In this document: in pieces, positions 39,401 through 53,000 of the stretch
Layout: each line of letters begins with the position of its first letter
Position numbering within the stretch: position 1 is the stretch's first letter
Assembly (NCBI GenBank): GCA_964036155.1
Contig: OZ038422.1
Span: 72,811,201 to 72,875,200 of the forward strand
Length of the DNA: 64,000 nucleotides
From: Diploscapter coronatus
Lineage: Eukaryota; Nematoda; Chromadorea; Rhabditida; Rhabditidae
Direction of reading: 5' to 3'
Notes under the pieces: generated by a model
The model's database searches: none
What the model was told of the DNA's origin: nothing
What the model saw: the letters and a program-made list of their open reading frames with translations, nothing else
Translations under genes and position numbers: made by a program

Positions 39401-42008
39401 CTCGATAATTCGTGAACAATTCAAATCGGGGTATTTTTTCTGAAAAATCTTGGAAGATAGTTTTACAAATTTGTGTTGTGAACAAAATATCCCAAAATGA
39501 GTACTTTTTACCGATTTCTGCTACGTATTTTGACAATAATGCACTCTAGGTAACTTGGAAACCTTCAGTCCTCAAACCATGCGAAATAGCGGGAGAAAAT
39601 AACCCTTTCCCTACCATTTCTCACCCTATTTGGCATGGCTTGGGAGCTTGAGGTTTCCAAATAGCCCTCATTTTGCTGATATATTGTACTCAATTCAATT
39701 TTTGTTAGAATTATATTCGAGCAAAATTTCAGATAACTTTTAAAATAGACCTTTGACTATGAAGTGTCCAGACAATTTTTTTCTTATTTCTCTTGCTCTT
39801 CTCTTTATTATGGGACAAAATTTCAGATTGGGTAGATAAACATCCTTCCAAAATTGGCAAAAAAATGAACTTGTTGGTCACTTTATTTGAAAATTAGTTC
39901 TTTCTAAATCACAATTTTTATCATCGATTTAGTTCGTTTTTCCGAACTTTTTTGACGAATAATTATTCTGTATCAAATTTTGTGGATTTTGTTTTAAATT
40001 TGTTGTTCGAATGAGAATTAGTTTTTCATATGATCTGCAAATAAAATATTCTATGAAAATACTTTTTTAAATTATTTTCAGCTATCATGAAAAATTGTTA
40101 TCACCAAAAACGCAGTATCTTTTATTTATTTTAAAAATATTTAAAAATTCAATTTAGAAATTCCTAAAATTTATTATCTTTCAAAGTCCATTGCCATTTC
40201 TATGCCCTAAATATTATTTTTGATTTGTAGTCTTTCAGAAATTCGTCTCAAATAAAAAAGTAAAGTTTAGTTGCTAGGTATTCCTCCTGAAGAAAAGGAA
40301 TATATTCTCAAAAATGGGCGTGGCCAGAACAATTGAATAGTCGGGGTAAAAACGAAAATGTATGGACTCCTAAATTTTCAAAACCTATTATTATTATTTC
40401 ATTCCCCCAAAAAATTCATAAGGTGACAAATTTTCAGCAAATTTCTCAATTTTTCTTCTTGAATCTTTTCAAAAGAATCTATAAAATGACAAATTTTAAT
40501 AAAATTTCAATTTCTTTCCAAAGAATGGGTAATTTCAAGTTCACATTGCCTATTTGTTTGATTTTCCTGGTCGCACGAAACCACTAGATTAATCTAGACC
40601 AGTTCATAATAATTCACTTTTTAACGCACTCTCAAGTTTCGTATTGTTGATTGTTATACCCTACTCTTGCCCTCATACGAATTGATATTTTTGACATTTC
40701 AATCAGTTTTCCATCTCTATCCCTCATCATCATTAGAGGAGGATTATCAAAATAGGAAATTATTCCAGCCGTTTTCCATCCTCTATTCTAATACATTGGA
40801 AGAGAGATGTGATGCTCTGGTGTCTATCCTCTTCCCGTTTTCTTTTCCTCTCTATTTTGTCGCTCAATTTTCTTCCTTGCTGTTTTATTTTCTCGCTCTT
40901 TCTCTAGCAAGAATACGAATACACATAATAATCGATCAGGTTTTCAATATTTTTTTTTCGAAATATTCTAATTCTATTATATATTTTACTCCTAATTTAG
41001 GTTTTGTTTATTATCATTTTTAAACCAATGAAAATCCATTTCTTTGAAAAACATGTTGTTTTGTTGAGCATCATACAAAGCTTATCACTTGACATGAATA
41101 AAAACCAACACACATGTGTCGAAATTTTCTGGAAGAAACTTCGCTACTTTTTCAACTTATTTTGAAATTACACTAAATTTTATATTCGTCTTCAAAAATC
41201 GATTAACTTTCGGAAAACTCATAAACTGAAATCATTCTATTCACGGGTTTTTAAAATTATTTTCCCTGAAATCTAAATAATTTATAGACTCCTGAAAAAC
41301 CAGTGGGACTTTTGTCAGATTTTCCGCGATTTTCATCTTCCCTCAGGATGTAGGATACATGTCAAATAAATGAGAAAGTAACTCATCTTTTTCCTTGATC
41401 TATCCTAGAAAGTTTTCTTCTCATTTGAAACGATTGTTTACTCAAAAATGGTTGAGTGCTTATTTGCGCCGGAATTCCTTCAGAATCAAAAAACAATTTA
41501 GTCCAAATAGAAAGTTGTTTTCCAAAACACTTTCTGAAAAATAGGTAAATAGCCTAATTTTCCATATTTTAAAAAATATGCCATCGTGCTTTTTCATCAT
41601 TTTTATTGCATCATAAGTACATTTTAGCGCAAAGAACTAATATTTTTTAAGATTCCAAAAATTCATACTCAAGTTTTCGAAAAATATTTATTTGATCTTT
41701 GGCCAAATCACAGACATTTCTATTTTGCTTATTCGCATTTCTTATCAGCCATTTCTGGTCATTTCTGTTCATTCCTTCTTCCAAATATGTGGCTCTATAT
41801 CATTATCGCTGCCATTACTATTCTAGCTGTTCTAGGTACAAATATTTAATTAAAATGATTAATTATCCTAATTAAACTATTACATATTACATTATTTTCA
41901 CCGTTACTTTTTCCGTTATAGGTATAGGCAATTAAGTCCGTTAATTGATCTAGTTGCCCTGATTGACAAAGCCAATTACCCCAATTAACTCATTTAATTC
42001 CAGTCACA
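39401..42008. other. rnp-6 3' flank and hint gene upstream region
   Basis: 2.6 kb without a recognisable gene. The first ~0.65 kb is probably the rnp-6 3' UTR (AATAAA at 40040-40045). It contains the hairpin at 39552-39664. The last 150 bp hold several TTAATT/AATTAA repeats and end in the acceptor TTCCAG (41998-42003), six bases before the next ATG. Open frames at 40333-41023 look like chance. Confidence 0.55.
39552..39664 (+). ncRNA. long imperfect hairpin, miRNA-precursor-like or small MITE
   Basis: Left arm 39552-39599 and right arm 39619-39664 pair over about 46 nt with scattered mismatches and bulges (TTGGAAACCT opposite AGGTTTCCAA; ACCATGC opposite GCATGGC; AAATAG opposite CTATTT). The loop is about 19 nt. 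It lies 150 bp after the rnp-6 stop. Size and imperfect pairing fit a pre-miRNA hairpin, but a palindromic transposon remnant is equally possible. Confidence 0.4.
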
Positions 42009-43746
42009 ATGTCAATTATCTCGACGACGGTGACGGGCTGCAAATTTTGCGAAATCGTACACCACAAAAAGAACCCGGTTCTTAAGGAAAATGAGCAGGT
42101 TGGTTTTTTCTTGAAAATATAGAAAAAAAAAATAATAATAATAAATCTGGCAAATTCAATATCTAGTTTTCTTTAAGAAGATTATATCAAACTTCCTGAA
42201 ACTTATTTTATCAAATAAATGAGAAAAAAAAACTTGATTAAAGTTAGAAACGAGTTGTATCAGAATATAACGGAGAGACCTTCTCATTTTTATTAACCCA
42301 CCTCGAATCCATTTGAATATTTCTGTAAATTGGCCGTTTTAAGTGCGCCGTCGTGAAGGACATCAAACCGAAGGCGAAGCATCACTACCTCGTGATCAGC
42401 AAGAAACACATCAGTAAGCCGACAGATCTCACTGCCGGAGATATTTCGTTAGGTTGGCATTTTTTGTTTTATTATTTTTTTTCTCTTTTAATCTAATTTG
42501 TATTATCTGAGCATTAAATAAAACAAAAAAAATACCAATTACTATTTTTATTGGACTGATGATGGAGCATTTGTTTTTTTTTCTTTCTCATACTAGTTCG
42601 CTCTGCTCTAACCTGTCTTTCCTATTTCTAACTGGATGGTCCGACAGGCCAGGCCGTCGTTTAAGTAGCTGCCAGAAAGATTCTTAGAGTTTTGAAATTG
42701 AATATTTTCAGTAGAAGAAATGGAACGACTCGGTCGCGACGTTTTGAGGACTGAGCTGAAGAAGAACGGTGAAGCCGACATAGTCGAGGACATGCTCATG
42801 ACTGGGTTTCACATGCCCCCACTTATCACCATTAAAGTAAGAACATTTTAGCCTTGTAGACGTTTTACTAGTTCTCTAATAAGACTTCTATTTTCTTTCA
42901 GTAGAATTTATATATATATATTTTTTTTTGTTGAAATTATCATTATCATCCATATTTTTCCTGAAGAATATTTTATAACTTCATGATGAAGAATATCGGT
43001 GTTTTTTTCTTCGTATTTTCAAAGATTTCATTTTTCAAGATTACAATGTTCATTTTGAGCACCTGCACATGCACGTGATCTACCCGAAGAGCGACATGGG
43101 CATGCTTTCCAAATACGTCACGTTCAAGCCGGGCAAGGTGTTCAAGGAAACTACGGAATTGACCGCCTCGATCAGGGACAAGGCCGGTCTGCCGCCCGAC
43201 CCATTCGAGGCTAAACTCGAGGCTTCAGGTCGGGCAAAGATTTTAATTCGCTATTTTCTTTAGTTATTTATCTAAAAGCAGAGTTTGAGAGTTTAAGATA
43301 AGAAGGTTTTGCGTTGTTTAGTTTACTTTGAAAAAAACAAGATAATATTTAGCATTATGTATTTTTTAAAGTTTATTCTTGAAAATCTAAGACACATTCT
43401 CAACTTTTATAATTCAAGGAGTCAATTTTAGTAGTTTCTAAAATTTCCATATTCGTGATTAGAGGAAGTACTTTTCGGATATTATGGACTTAGAAAGGCC
43501 TAAAATCTACTTTTATTTTTATAAGGCTAGTAAATATTTCAGTGTTTAAGAATAGGGACTTAAAACCTGCTGAGATATATTTAATAAAAAATGAATAATT
43601 TGAAATTAGACGATTTTAAAATGTTTATCCTTATATCCTTATGTTAAAGGATAGAGGCTTACAATCGGCTAAAATATCAAATTTCAGATAATCCTTGTAA
43701 GAACGACGAGCACGAAGAGCTTCCGGCACATGCGATTACGAACTGA
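42009..43746 (+). CDS. HIT-domain protein, HINT3-like adenosine phosphoramidase
   Basis: HINT3-type proteins hydrolyse nucleoside phosphoramidates (for example adenosine-5'-phosphoramidate). Five exons (42009-42098, 42344-42452, 42712-42836, 43060-43228, 43688-43746) encode 183 aa. Visible are the N-terminal CKFC pair (Cys11, Cys14), CAVVKDIKPKAKHHYLVISK, GFHMPPLITIKHLH and the histidine triad HLHMHV (His109, 111, 113). The HxHxHx layout plus GFHMPP places it nearest HINT3 rather than HINT1 or FHIT. Two of its four internal acceptors are non-canonical: TTTTAAG (exon 2) and TTTTGAG (exon 4). The start follows a TTCCAG by five bases. The C-terminal 20 residues are acidic and not conserved. Confidence 0.92.
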
Positions 43747-45301
43747 TAAGGCGGATTTTCATGACCACTTGCAAAAATGCTGCGCCGTATTTGGGACGGT
43801 AAAATTTTCATATGATAATACACTGAAAGAATAACTTGAAAGATACGCCCACATTTTTGCCAAGTGTATGAAAATCTCCATAAAATACGCTTATCACCGC
43901 CAAAGATAGAATAAATGGAAACGTTTGCTATTTTTGATTCCTGAGTTTGCCTAAAGGCGAGGTAATTTGTAGTTTCTGATACTTATTCTCGAATATTTCG
44001 ATTTAAAAATATCGTACAACTTTCATTCTTTTCCTGAGAAACGCAACTTTTATTCTTATCCTTTTTTCTAGGTTTTATTTTTTCTAATCATTTTACCTGA
44101 TTTTATTCGCCGGCGCTTTCCAAGCGGGTTCTTGCCGAAAACTATCCCGACTAGACAAAGAAAACTATTCATTTCAGAATCAACACATTTCATTTTCGAT
44201 TATTTTTGCCGATTTCACTTGTAATGAAATGTTTTTGGATACTTGCTTTCATTGTTTTATTTTGGAAGTTTAATGCTTTTTTAGCTTCTTAGCAAGTTGA
44301 TCTATTCAGTGATCACAAGCTAATTTGGAAAGTTCACTTGCTTTGTTTCTTTATCGAAGCTGTTTCGTCTAAGCGTGGGTGAAAATTTCAAGGAGTCGAC
44401 ATTTTTTCTTCGATTTTTAGTGAAAGCAAATGTTCATCGGAATTTCTATAATACAATATTTCCTATTCTCGTGTTTAGATGTAATAAATCGTTATAATCA
44501 CCACGACTTTAATAAATCGCTGATTAAAAATCTCTAGACGTTTTAGAACATTATCCGATGTCATGCGATAAAAGGAGTTGATATAGATCGTATATGATAA
44601 TGCTAAATGATATGCATTTGAACTTGGTGTTATTTATTTTGCTAGGTCTGAAATACTCACAACTGATCATAATTCTAAAATATTATCATTTTATAATGAG
44701 CTTTAGATTATAACATAATTATTATGGTTCAAATAATTGGATAACGAGCTAAAATGCGTAAAAACGGACAAAATTGTAACAATTCCAATTAAGTTATAAA
44801 GCAAATACTATATGACGCAATTTATCTTATTCTCAGATAATTTCTCCCCAGTCCTAGTTCATTTTTATCTTAAATTATATATGGATTTCGTTATCCCGTC
44901 AAGTTCCGCTATTTATTACAAGTTCACAATCTTGGAGATCAAGAATGAGCTAAGAATCCATGGTTTTAGGCCATCCGCTTCTTGTTGCGTGCTATTTTTG
45001 CATTATTCTAGCCATGAAAATAAGCATATACTAGTTGCACCCCCTAGATTAATCAGGAAATAGCAGTATCTCCAAAATTATGTCTCGAATTTATATCCGA
45101 TCCCTGGTTTGTATTGTAGTGCGCCTCTCGCTCGTCGCTAATCGAATCGGTTTTAATTTCGTCGTCTTTGTTATTTTACAAATGAAATGCGCGCTGCGCA
45201 TTTATTCTGCACACTTCTTGCAGTGAAATTCAATTTGCTGTCAAACTGGCGCAAAATTCAACTCCAATATACCAATTGCGCTATCTCAGCCAACAAAATC
45301 T

Positions 45302-45378
45302 GGTCACATAGCGTAGTTGGTAACGCGTGTAGCTTGTCTTTTACAAAGATGCCACAGGTTCGAGTTATATTGGGGCGG
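45302..45378 (+). pseudogene. decayed tRNA-like sequence (tRNA pseudogene or SINE head)
   Basis: TAGCGTAGTTGG matches the Pol III A-box and GGTTCGAG starts a B-box at tRNA-like spacing. The D-stem GCGT/ACGC is intact. The T-stem and acceptor stem do not pair and no clear anticodon stem forms, so this is not a working tRNA. Confidence 0.4.
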
Positions 45379-46977
45379 AAGATTTTGTAATAATAAAATA
45401 GACTAAATGGAGCGAAATATCATTAAATTGTGCGAGTCGGAGATCCACAAATCGAATTACCCCAATTGGCGTGTAATTTCAATTGTCCCTCGCCCTGGCT
45501 CGTCGCAAAACGAACTTTTCTCCTCGAATAAAATTGGCTTGTTTTTTCGCGACCGAATTCAAAATGCTGCTGCCGATAAGTCTTGCAGCGAAAAACATAC
45601 AGGAAGTGGAATTCTGTCAACTTTTTGACGGAACCTTTATTTTTACCGTATTTTGATGATCTTATTTTTAAACCTCTCGATTTTCACTGTAGTTATTCAT
45701 TAACGATGTTACGTGTATGGATAGATTTAGAATAATTGGATATTAGAGAAGATCAAGTTCATGTTTTCATAGGTTTAGTTTAGATACGTTAACCTATATT
45801 TAAATACGCTATGCTCAGATTATTTCACGCATAATTCTAATATCTTGGGTATACGACATTGCGCACCGAAAATTGAAATCAACTATTACTGATATCAGAC
45901 GTCTGTATGTTATGAAAACATGGCGTATTATCATTTTACACGTCAATAAAGTCATAACCCTGAAAAGAAATGGGCAACTGCAGAAATTATGATAATATAC
46001 GTCTCAATCGTTGATTGGCTTACGCATTTTCGCCGATTTTCATCAAATTTTAATTCATCAGCCGACGTTATTGATATTATACAAATTTGAATTTCGAATT
46101 TTCGATATGACACTATTTTCATCCAACTTCATTCAATTCCCCGAGTGTCCCTCTTTTTCCGCAATAGAAAATTTTAAACCCAGTTTTTTTTCGAGATAAA
46201 TAGTCGATAATGATTTTCATCGAGTATTATAACTCGATTCAATCAATTAGGTAAAGACAGCGACAAAATAATACAAACTTATGAAAATATCAGCGATATA
46301 GTTAGTATTATGACTTTGGTGCGCAATGACCGTCCCCCAATATCTTGAAAGCCAATGTAATGCGTGTTTTAGCCTAAAAACATACGATGATCTCAGACTT
46401 ATTGTAAAATACTAAATTTAGTAACAATTTCGTCATATTCGATTATTTTCATCCATAGATATGGCAGTTTTCCGTGCTTTATAGGTTTTGCACATAATGT
46501 AATGGTTATATCGAACGAAAATATGGGATTAACACCATTTTTCGCTAAGGGAAGCAATATGTCTAAGTGGATTTTGCTATAAACTAGCTTTAACTTTGAA
46601 CTTTCTAATCAATTTTATCTACCTTCTCTTAATATGCTAATATGGTTCGATTGAACTTTAACGTCAAATATTGTCTGTTAATGCCTAATTTATCTCTGAT
46701 CTTGGATATATAAGGCTGGTTTTTGGGATTTTGGCTTAAAATGGCTCTTTCGTAGATAGGTTTAGTCTACTCTACATAAAGGAAACGTTCATATTTTATA
46801 TTCGGTTTTATTTTCCAGGTATTATTCAGGTAATACCCGAGTTTATGTAGCATATCCTGGAAAGAGCTCATTCAGAATATGGGGAAATCTGGGAGTGCGC
46901 GTGCATTTCGCTCAATTTTCTAGATGCAATTTTTACATATCACACTATTTTTACGATTATATAAAAATTCAGGTTTA

Positions 46978-47094
46978 TTGGGTTGGTCCATAAGTTCGTA
47001 GTGGTCTTAATAACGTTGTATTTAACGAATCTAAATGGGTTTTTTTGTCTTAATACCGCTAACGAGTATGCTACGAACTTATGGACCAACCCAA
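46978..47094. mobile_element. mariner-type MITE, 117 bp
   Basis: The ends are identical inverted repeats of 24 bp beginning TTGGGTTGGTCCATAAGTTC (left 46978-47001, mirrored at the right end), flanked on both sides by TA as expected for Tc1/mariner insertion. The inner 70 bp has no coding capacity. TIRs of this form are typical of mariner transposons. Confidence 0.9.
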
Positions 47095-50000
47095 TAATAC
47101 TGTAGATCATATTTTTCTCAATTCCTTAAAATATATATTCATTAATGTTACAGATAATAGGCTAATTAAAATTTTGCAAGGATTTCAAAATATCTTTTGA
47201 TAGATTTGCAATTTTGACTACTAGACTTTCAAAAATTCATCCAACCCAAATTCACTTTGTAACATATCCGATTCATCAATATTTATGATAACATTTCCGC
47301 TTTTATATGATTCATTTCATATGTTTGAGTATCAAATTACTCGTATAAACTATGCCCGAGACCTTCAAATTAGAGAGGCATAGAAATATTCTACGTGAGT
47401 TAGTATCATTCCAGAAAAAAGCACGCTCCAGCTCTATTACAACCTTTTTCTTATTTATGATGGAACCAAATCCAACATCTTTTTTGGTTTACACAATAAT
47501 TATGAAATATCGTGACATATTCAGAAAGAAGTTTTTCTGGTAGAAGTTCTTAGGCATTGAAATAGCAAAGGTAAGCATTATTTTTATGTTATCATTTCTT
47601 ATATGGGAATAATGCCAACATGTTCTATTTATTAGGTGCAATTTATATATTCACTAACTATGCTACTTTTGGAAAGAGCGTATTTCGTGTATTTTCACGT
47701 TTTTACGATTCTAAAATAAACATGCTTGTCTTAAACGACAAGGGTTTTTAAAATTCCTTCCTAAATACTATTTCATTTTACACTATTCAATTTGCTCGAA
47801 GATATTTGATTATGAAATATGCGGAATTTTCTAGAAATATATCATTTTAATATCGTTATCGGCGCAATTTAAACTCTCTCTGACGGACTTTCTCTTATTT
47901 TGAAGCGCTTAGCCTTTATCTAGCGCTAGAATTCGTAATCTCGAGTTCAAATAAATAGCTTAAAAATGTCTAAAGAAGGATATCGCGCGCGCGCTAACTT
48001 AATAAATTGTTAATTCGCTCTAACATTTAGCCGCCAAGCATGTTTTTACGCGGAACTCAGTTGTCTATATGTACGGTTTAATGCACTAATTTGTCCGTAT
48101 TTTATAAGAATTTTTCTCGAAATTAATATGAGCGAATTTTCCATGGAAAATTGCAAACTACACAGTAAAACCGAAGCACAATTTAATTCAACGCACTCTT
48201 CATTTTATAAGTTGGAAGTAGAAAGCCTGATAGAATTTCACGTCTAGGTCTAACTACCAGAATTTGAAAAAGGGTAAATATGATTAATTTTAGGCTATAA
48301 AACCAACGTCTAAGTGGCTAGTCTTTTAAAAATCACGATCAAAACTATTGTAAACAAAGTAAAATATTCTGATTTTCATTCCTATCCTTTTTTCTGCAAA
48401 CTACAAGAATTCCTGACCCTTTATTATATATCTGTTGGCTCCCTTTGATTCTCGGCGTTATTTTGCAATCTTTTATTCATTTCTGCCGCTCTTCAAATTT
48501 CTGCGCATCTCGTCTAATTATTTATAAAATCGTTATTTATCCGTTTATGAGCGATAACTTCGTGGACGATTTCCATAATTCCGAGAATGATACATGATAT
48601 TTAGTCATTGACACGTATTTTGTAGTAACTTTGATCAAAACAAATACCCTTTATCCTACAGATGTGTCAGAATACAATAAGTATGTTTTATTCTTAATTT
48701 TTGATTCGAGTTTGTTTGAAAGTGCCTATGACTTATATACCCAATAACTAGACAATTTGAATTGAGTTTTATCGATTATCTAGACCAACAAATAGCACAC
48801 GCTAATTACCATAGCAATATATCATTATTTATAAGTTACCATTTGAAACATAGTCGCGTTTTACAATTTTTCGTCTGAGCATTCGTAACTACCTTGATTT
48901 TGTTTTAAACTTATGACAGTCATTATGAGTTGAATATTGAAACAATTTACATACAACCAGTTCTTTCGTCATAGAATTTTCACACATTTTAACTCCGTTT
49001 CCTAATTGTTGCTCCTAAAATTTGCTCTATCCTAAATCCTCAAAACATGTGTTCGGTCGAAGCTAAGTACGAGTTGGAATTCAGCTTTTGAAAGAGCTCA
49101 CTTCAACAAATTTATATCCCAACCGTTTTTCTTCCCTATGCTAATGCACTGGGTGAGATTCATTTTTTCTCACTCTAATAATGGATTCCCTATTTGAAGT
49201 CTCGACGAGGAGCGAAAAATATTTTGCCGTCGTTCACTTCCTGACTCGAAAAGGGGGCTATGAAATTTGTAGTTTCATTCATTTTTTCATTCTTCGCTCT
49301 TTGATTTTTTGTTAGTCCAAGAGTCTATTTTTGAACAAAAATAGCATACTATTTCAAATAATTCGTAAAATTAGTTTACAATATTCCCTCTAATTAAAGG
49401 GCATGCCCTTCGATTTTTCAACCCCCCAATTTGCAAAAAAAAGGTACTTTTAAACCACCATAACTCAACATCTAGTGGCCATAATCACTTCAAACCAAGA
49501 CTAAATCCACTCTACACTCTTAAGAACATTATAAACACACATCTTAAGATAATTGTTGTTAGGTAATGGGTAGTTCTGGCATTTTGGAGTTGTCATTCAA
49601 TTAGGAAGAATACAGTATCTTCAAGATTTCTCCCACTTTTATTCACTATTAATCGTTAAACTGGTCATGTTTTTATATCGAATCCTCCTCATTTCGTTTT
49701 TCTAATCTCTAAATTTTCAAAAGCTATTTTCATGCTTCTGATTGGCTAATTTCGACTGACACCTATTTTTTCCATTCTTTTCTTTGTTCGCCGAGGAATC
49801 CGCTAATATCTGCCTCCATTACTAGTGAATTTCCAACGACTTTGAAAATCTCCACGCAAAAATAGCATCGTAGCATTCCGTGCTTTTTCATTTTTAATTA
49901 ATGAATTTGCATTATCAGTTTTTCTTTTCTTTAAAAGTCTTCAGAACAGATTTTTTAAAGATCAAAATCGAATTTTTAAGGCTAAAATTTGAGTTTTTTT

Positions 50001-53000
50001 TCTAAGAATTAAGGGGTTTCTTATGAGTTAAGGCAAAATATCATTGGATATCCATTCTTCATTTTTAGCTAGTGAATTTACATTACCAATGTTTTTTTTT
50101 TCATATTTTTAGAATTTGATTTCTTTAAGGTCAGAATTTAACTTTTATGCCTAAAATTTACAATTTATACAGAATGAAAGTAATTTTTGGTGATTTGAGG
50201 CTAGAATATGCTTTGGATGTTTATTTAGTTAGAGTAAAATTTGAAACTTATAGTATTCATTCTTTAGATCCAAAATTAAGATTTCACGAGCTTTGAACTT
50301 CACAAATTTTTCGTGTTTTGAACTATGAAATAATGAAAAATATAGATGTTGATCGAAAAAATTCGGACGGACCTCCATTTTTAACAAACAACAAAAACCC
50401 AGCAACACATACAATTCGTCGCAAATCTTTGGGCTAGCAAAAGGAAAGGTCTCGTAAATTATTAGCTATTTTTGAGCGCTTGATATGTTCAAATTAATCT
50501 GTAGTCTATTTTCCTTATTTCGGGGTATTCTTGCAAAGCTCTTAGAACTGACAATTATTATCCTTCAGAACTAAATTGTCTGAAACAAAATTTCTCGAAT
50601 TTCACTTATTAAATTTATTCAATACTTGTTAAAAACAAGAAAATAATTAAAATATGATTATTTAATATTTTCTATTTAGTTGAAACTAGTAGATTTTGGT
50701 TGATAAACATTTGTCGGACGGAGCACCGTTTGTAGTGGTTGGTCAGGCCACCTCATACCTTTACTAACAAAAAAATCTCAGGCCTTTTGTACAAATTAGC
50801 TATTCATAGAATTTAATCTTAACATAGGGAATCTAGTTGAAGTATGACTCAATTGCTAACTGGCTTTAGTTTTAGAACTGTACGGTTTTAGGAAAATGGG
50901 GAAACTTTAAATTTAATTCCTACTGAGGGGTTGATAATGAATATTGTCTTGACAATATTGCTATAAATATGTAGATAGACGAAAATCAGGTCGTAAGAAA
51001 AAATGTTCGATTTTATTTTATCCAACATATTTTGGCCTTACGATGTTTATCTAATGTCATATTTATTCCCTGAAAGTGTATTTTGTCATTCCTCAGACGC
51101 TCTCAATGTTTGCCTGCACAAAGAGAGACGGAATGTGATCTCATTTAATTGGGGCATATCTCGGAAATCGGCTTTCAAATATCCAACTCTAAAAATCCCC
51201 GAGACCTACGATGTTCTGCCCTACTCTAATAGCATTAATTTCCCAATAGATATCTTAGAAAGTGCAATAGAATAAATAAAGATTCCATCTGATATTCTAT
51301 TTTTAGAGCTTATTTTTTCATTTTTTGTGTTTTCATTCTCATAAATATTGATCACTACGTTTCAAACAGCTCAATTTACTATTACTTACGTTTCGAAAGA
51401 TCGAATTTATTATTACGACGAGCAAATATTTTGCAGCACGAAAGTGTCAAAGTGTATCATAATTAGTGCGGGTTGGGGGGGAATTTCAATTTGGCCCAGA
51501 CACTCAAATCATCCTGGAAAAATTTAACGATGAAGAATGGGAGCTTAAAATGGATGAGATAATTTTCAAAATATTAAAAAATTTGGGGCGCGCATGTACT
51601 TTGACAGGTGTCCTTTATTAGAAGCGAAGATAAAGAATCTTCGGAGAATTGATGATTATTCTGCATGGAATTCGCTAGATAATTGGATCTCTCGTCTACG
51701 TTGCGTCGAAATAAAAAATTAAATCCATACTTTCGCGAAATGGTGCATATTTTATTAATAATCGGTTAAACCTTAGGCTTACAATAGTATTTATTTTCTT
51801 AATACGCATTAGAAAATAATTGCCTAATATATGTTTACTGATCATATCAAATGTTGAAGCATGCATTTAAAAATATTAGATTCAGTCATATTAAACAAAG
51901 TATAAGATACCCACTTAATCACCAAAAATCGTGTATTTTAATCGTTGCCTCGTTAAATTTAGCCTCTGAAATGTTCATTACATTTGGGGAACCTTTCTTT
52001 CCTTAATTCCAACTCGAATGTGTTTCCCCCTTTTCTTACTTTTCTTTATGTTAAGGCCGCTTTTAGTTCACTTGGCCTTTGACATTTACACGCTTGAAAT
52101 TTTCTCAATGTCTTGAATTTTAAAATTCTGTCCCGATTATTTTTGCATTTTGCCGTTGCATTGAAACTTCTTTTTTCTAATTAAAATTGATATTCTTACC
52201 GAAGTAATTTTCATACGACTAATTCGCGCATTTCAACATGTCTAAGTGAACTTTCGAATTTAAGACTTAGAGATAAAATTGCTGATTTTTCAACTCTTAT
52301 TTTCATCAGAACTAGCCAGACTTTTAGTCAGAACGAAAAACTATAGGAAGGGGGTACGCAAATGCAAATTTTCCTATGAAAGTTGATGCATAGGAGTGTC
52401 TGCAATAAGATTTTTTTTTTTCGAAATATTTAGGCTTAAAGAAGATCTGCAAGAAAGATATGGCTTAAGCTTGCCTAGGCCTGATTTGCAGTAAATTTTT
52501 TTCTGCATGTCATTAAAAAATTTTACATTTTCTCACACAAAAAAATTATTTTTATACCATGATTCTGAAATTGATTGCATTTGAAAATAGTTTCTGAAAA
52601 GATTCTAGATTAAAATTGAATTAAAAATCATCAAATCACATTCTGAACCTCACTTTTTCAGGTCAAAGACTATTCTGATTCTGGAAGCGATTCACTTTTC
52701 TGCACCTCATTATCGCCCAACATAGTAATTAGCGGCGTAAAGACTCAGTGAACGACTAAATGATTTTTCGAGAATTTGCACGGACTCAACTCTTTGACAT
52801 AGAAATATAGCCTACTTCTAGAGAATTGTAACCGAATTAATTCCTAGAAATAGCGAGTGTTTCTCATTCTGATACGATGGGGCATTTTTCAAGTGATAAG
52901 GATTGCCTGAAATGCTATTTTAGCAAATGGTGATGCATTCATATTCTCATCAGGTTTCAGAAATCAGCTATAAATTTATTCTTTCTATAAAGCTTGACTC

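Noticed and set aside
51003..51275. 90-residue plus-strand open frame
   Set aside because: AT-rich codon use unlike neighbouring exons, no motif, no flanking gene structure.
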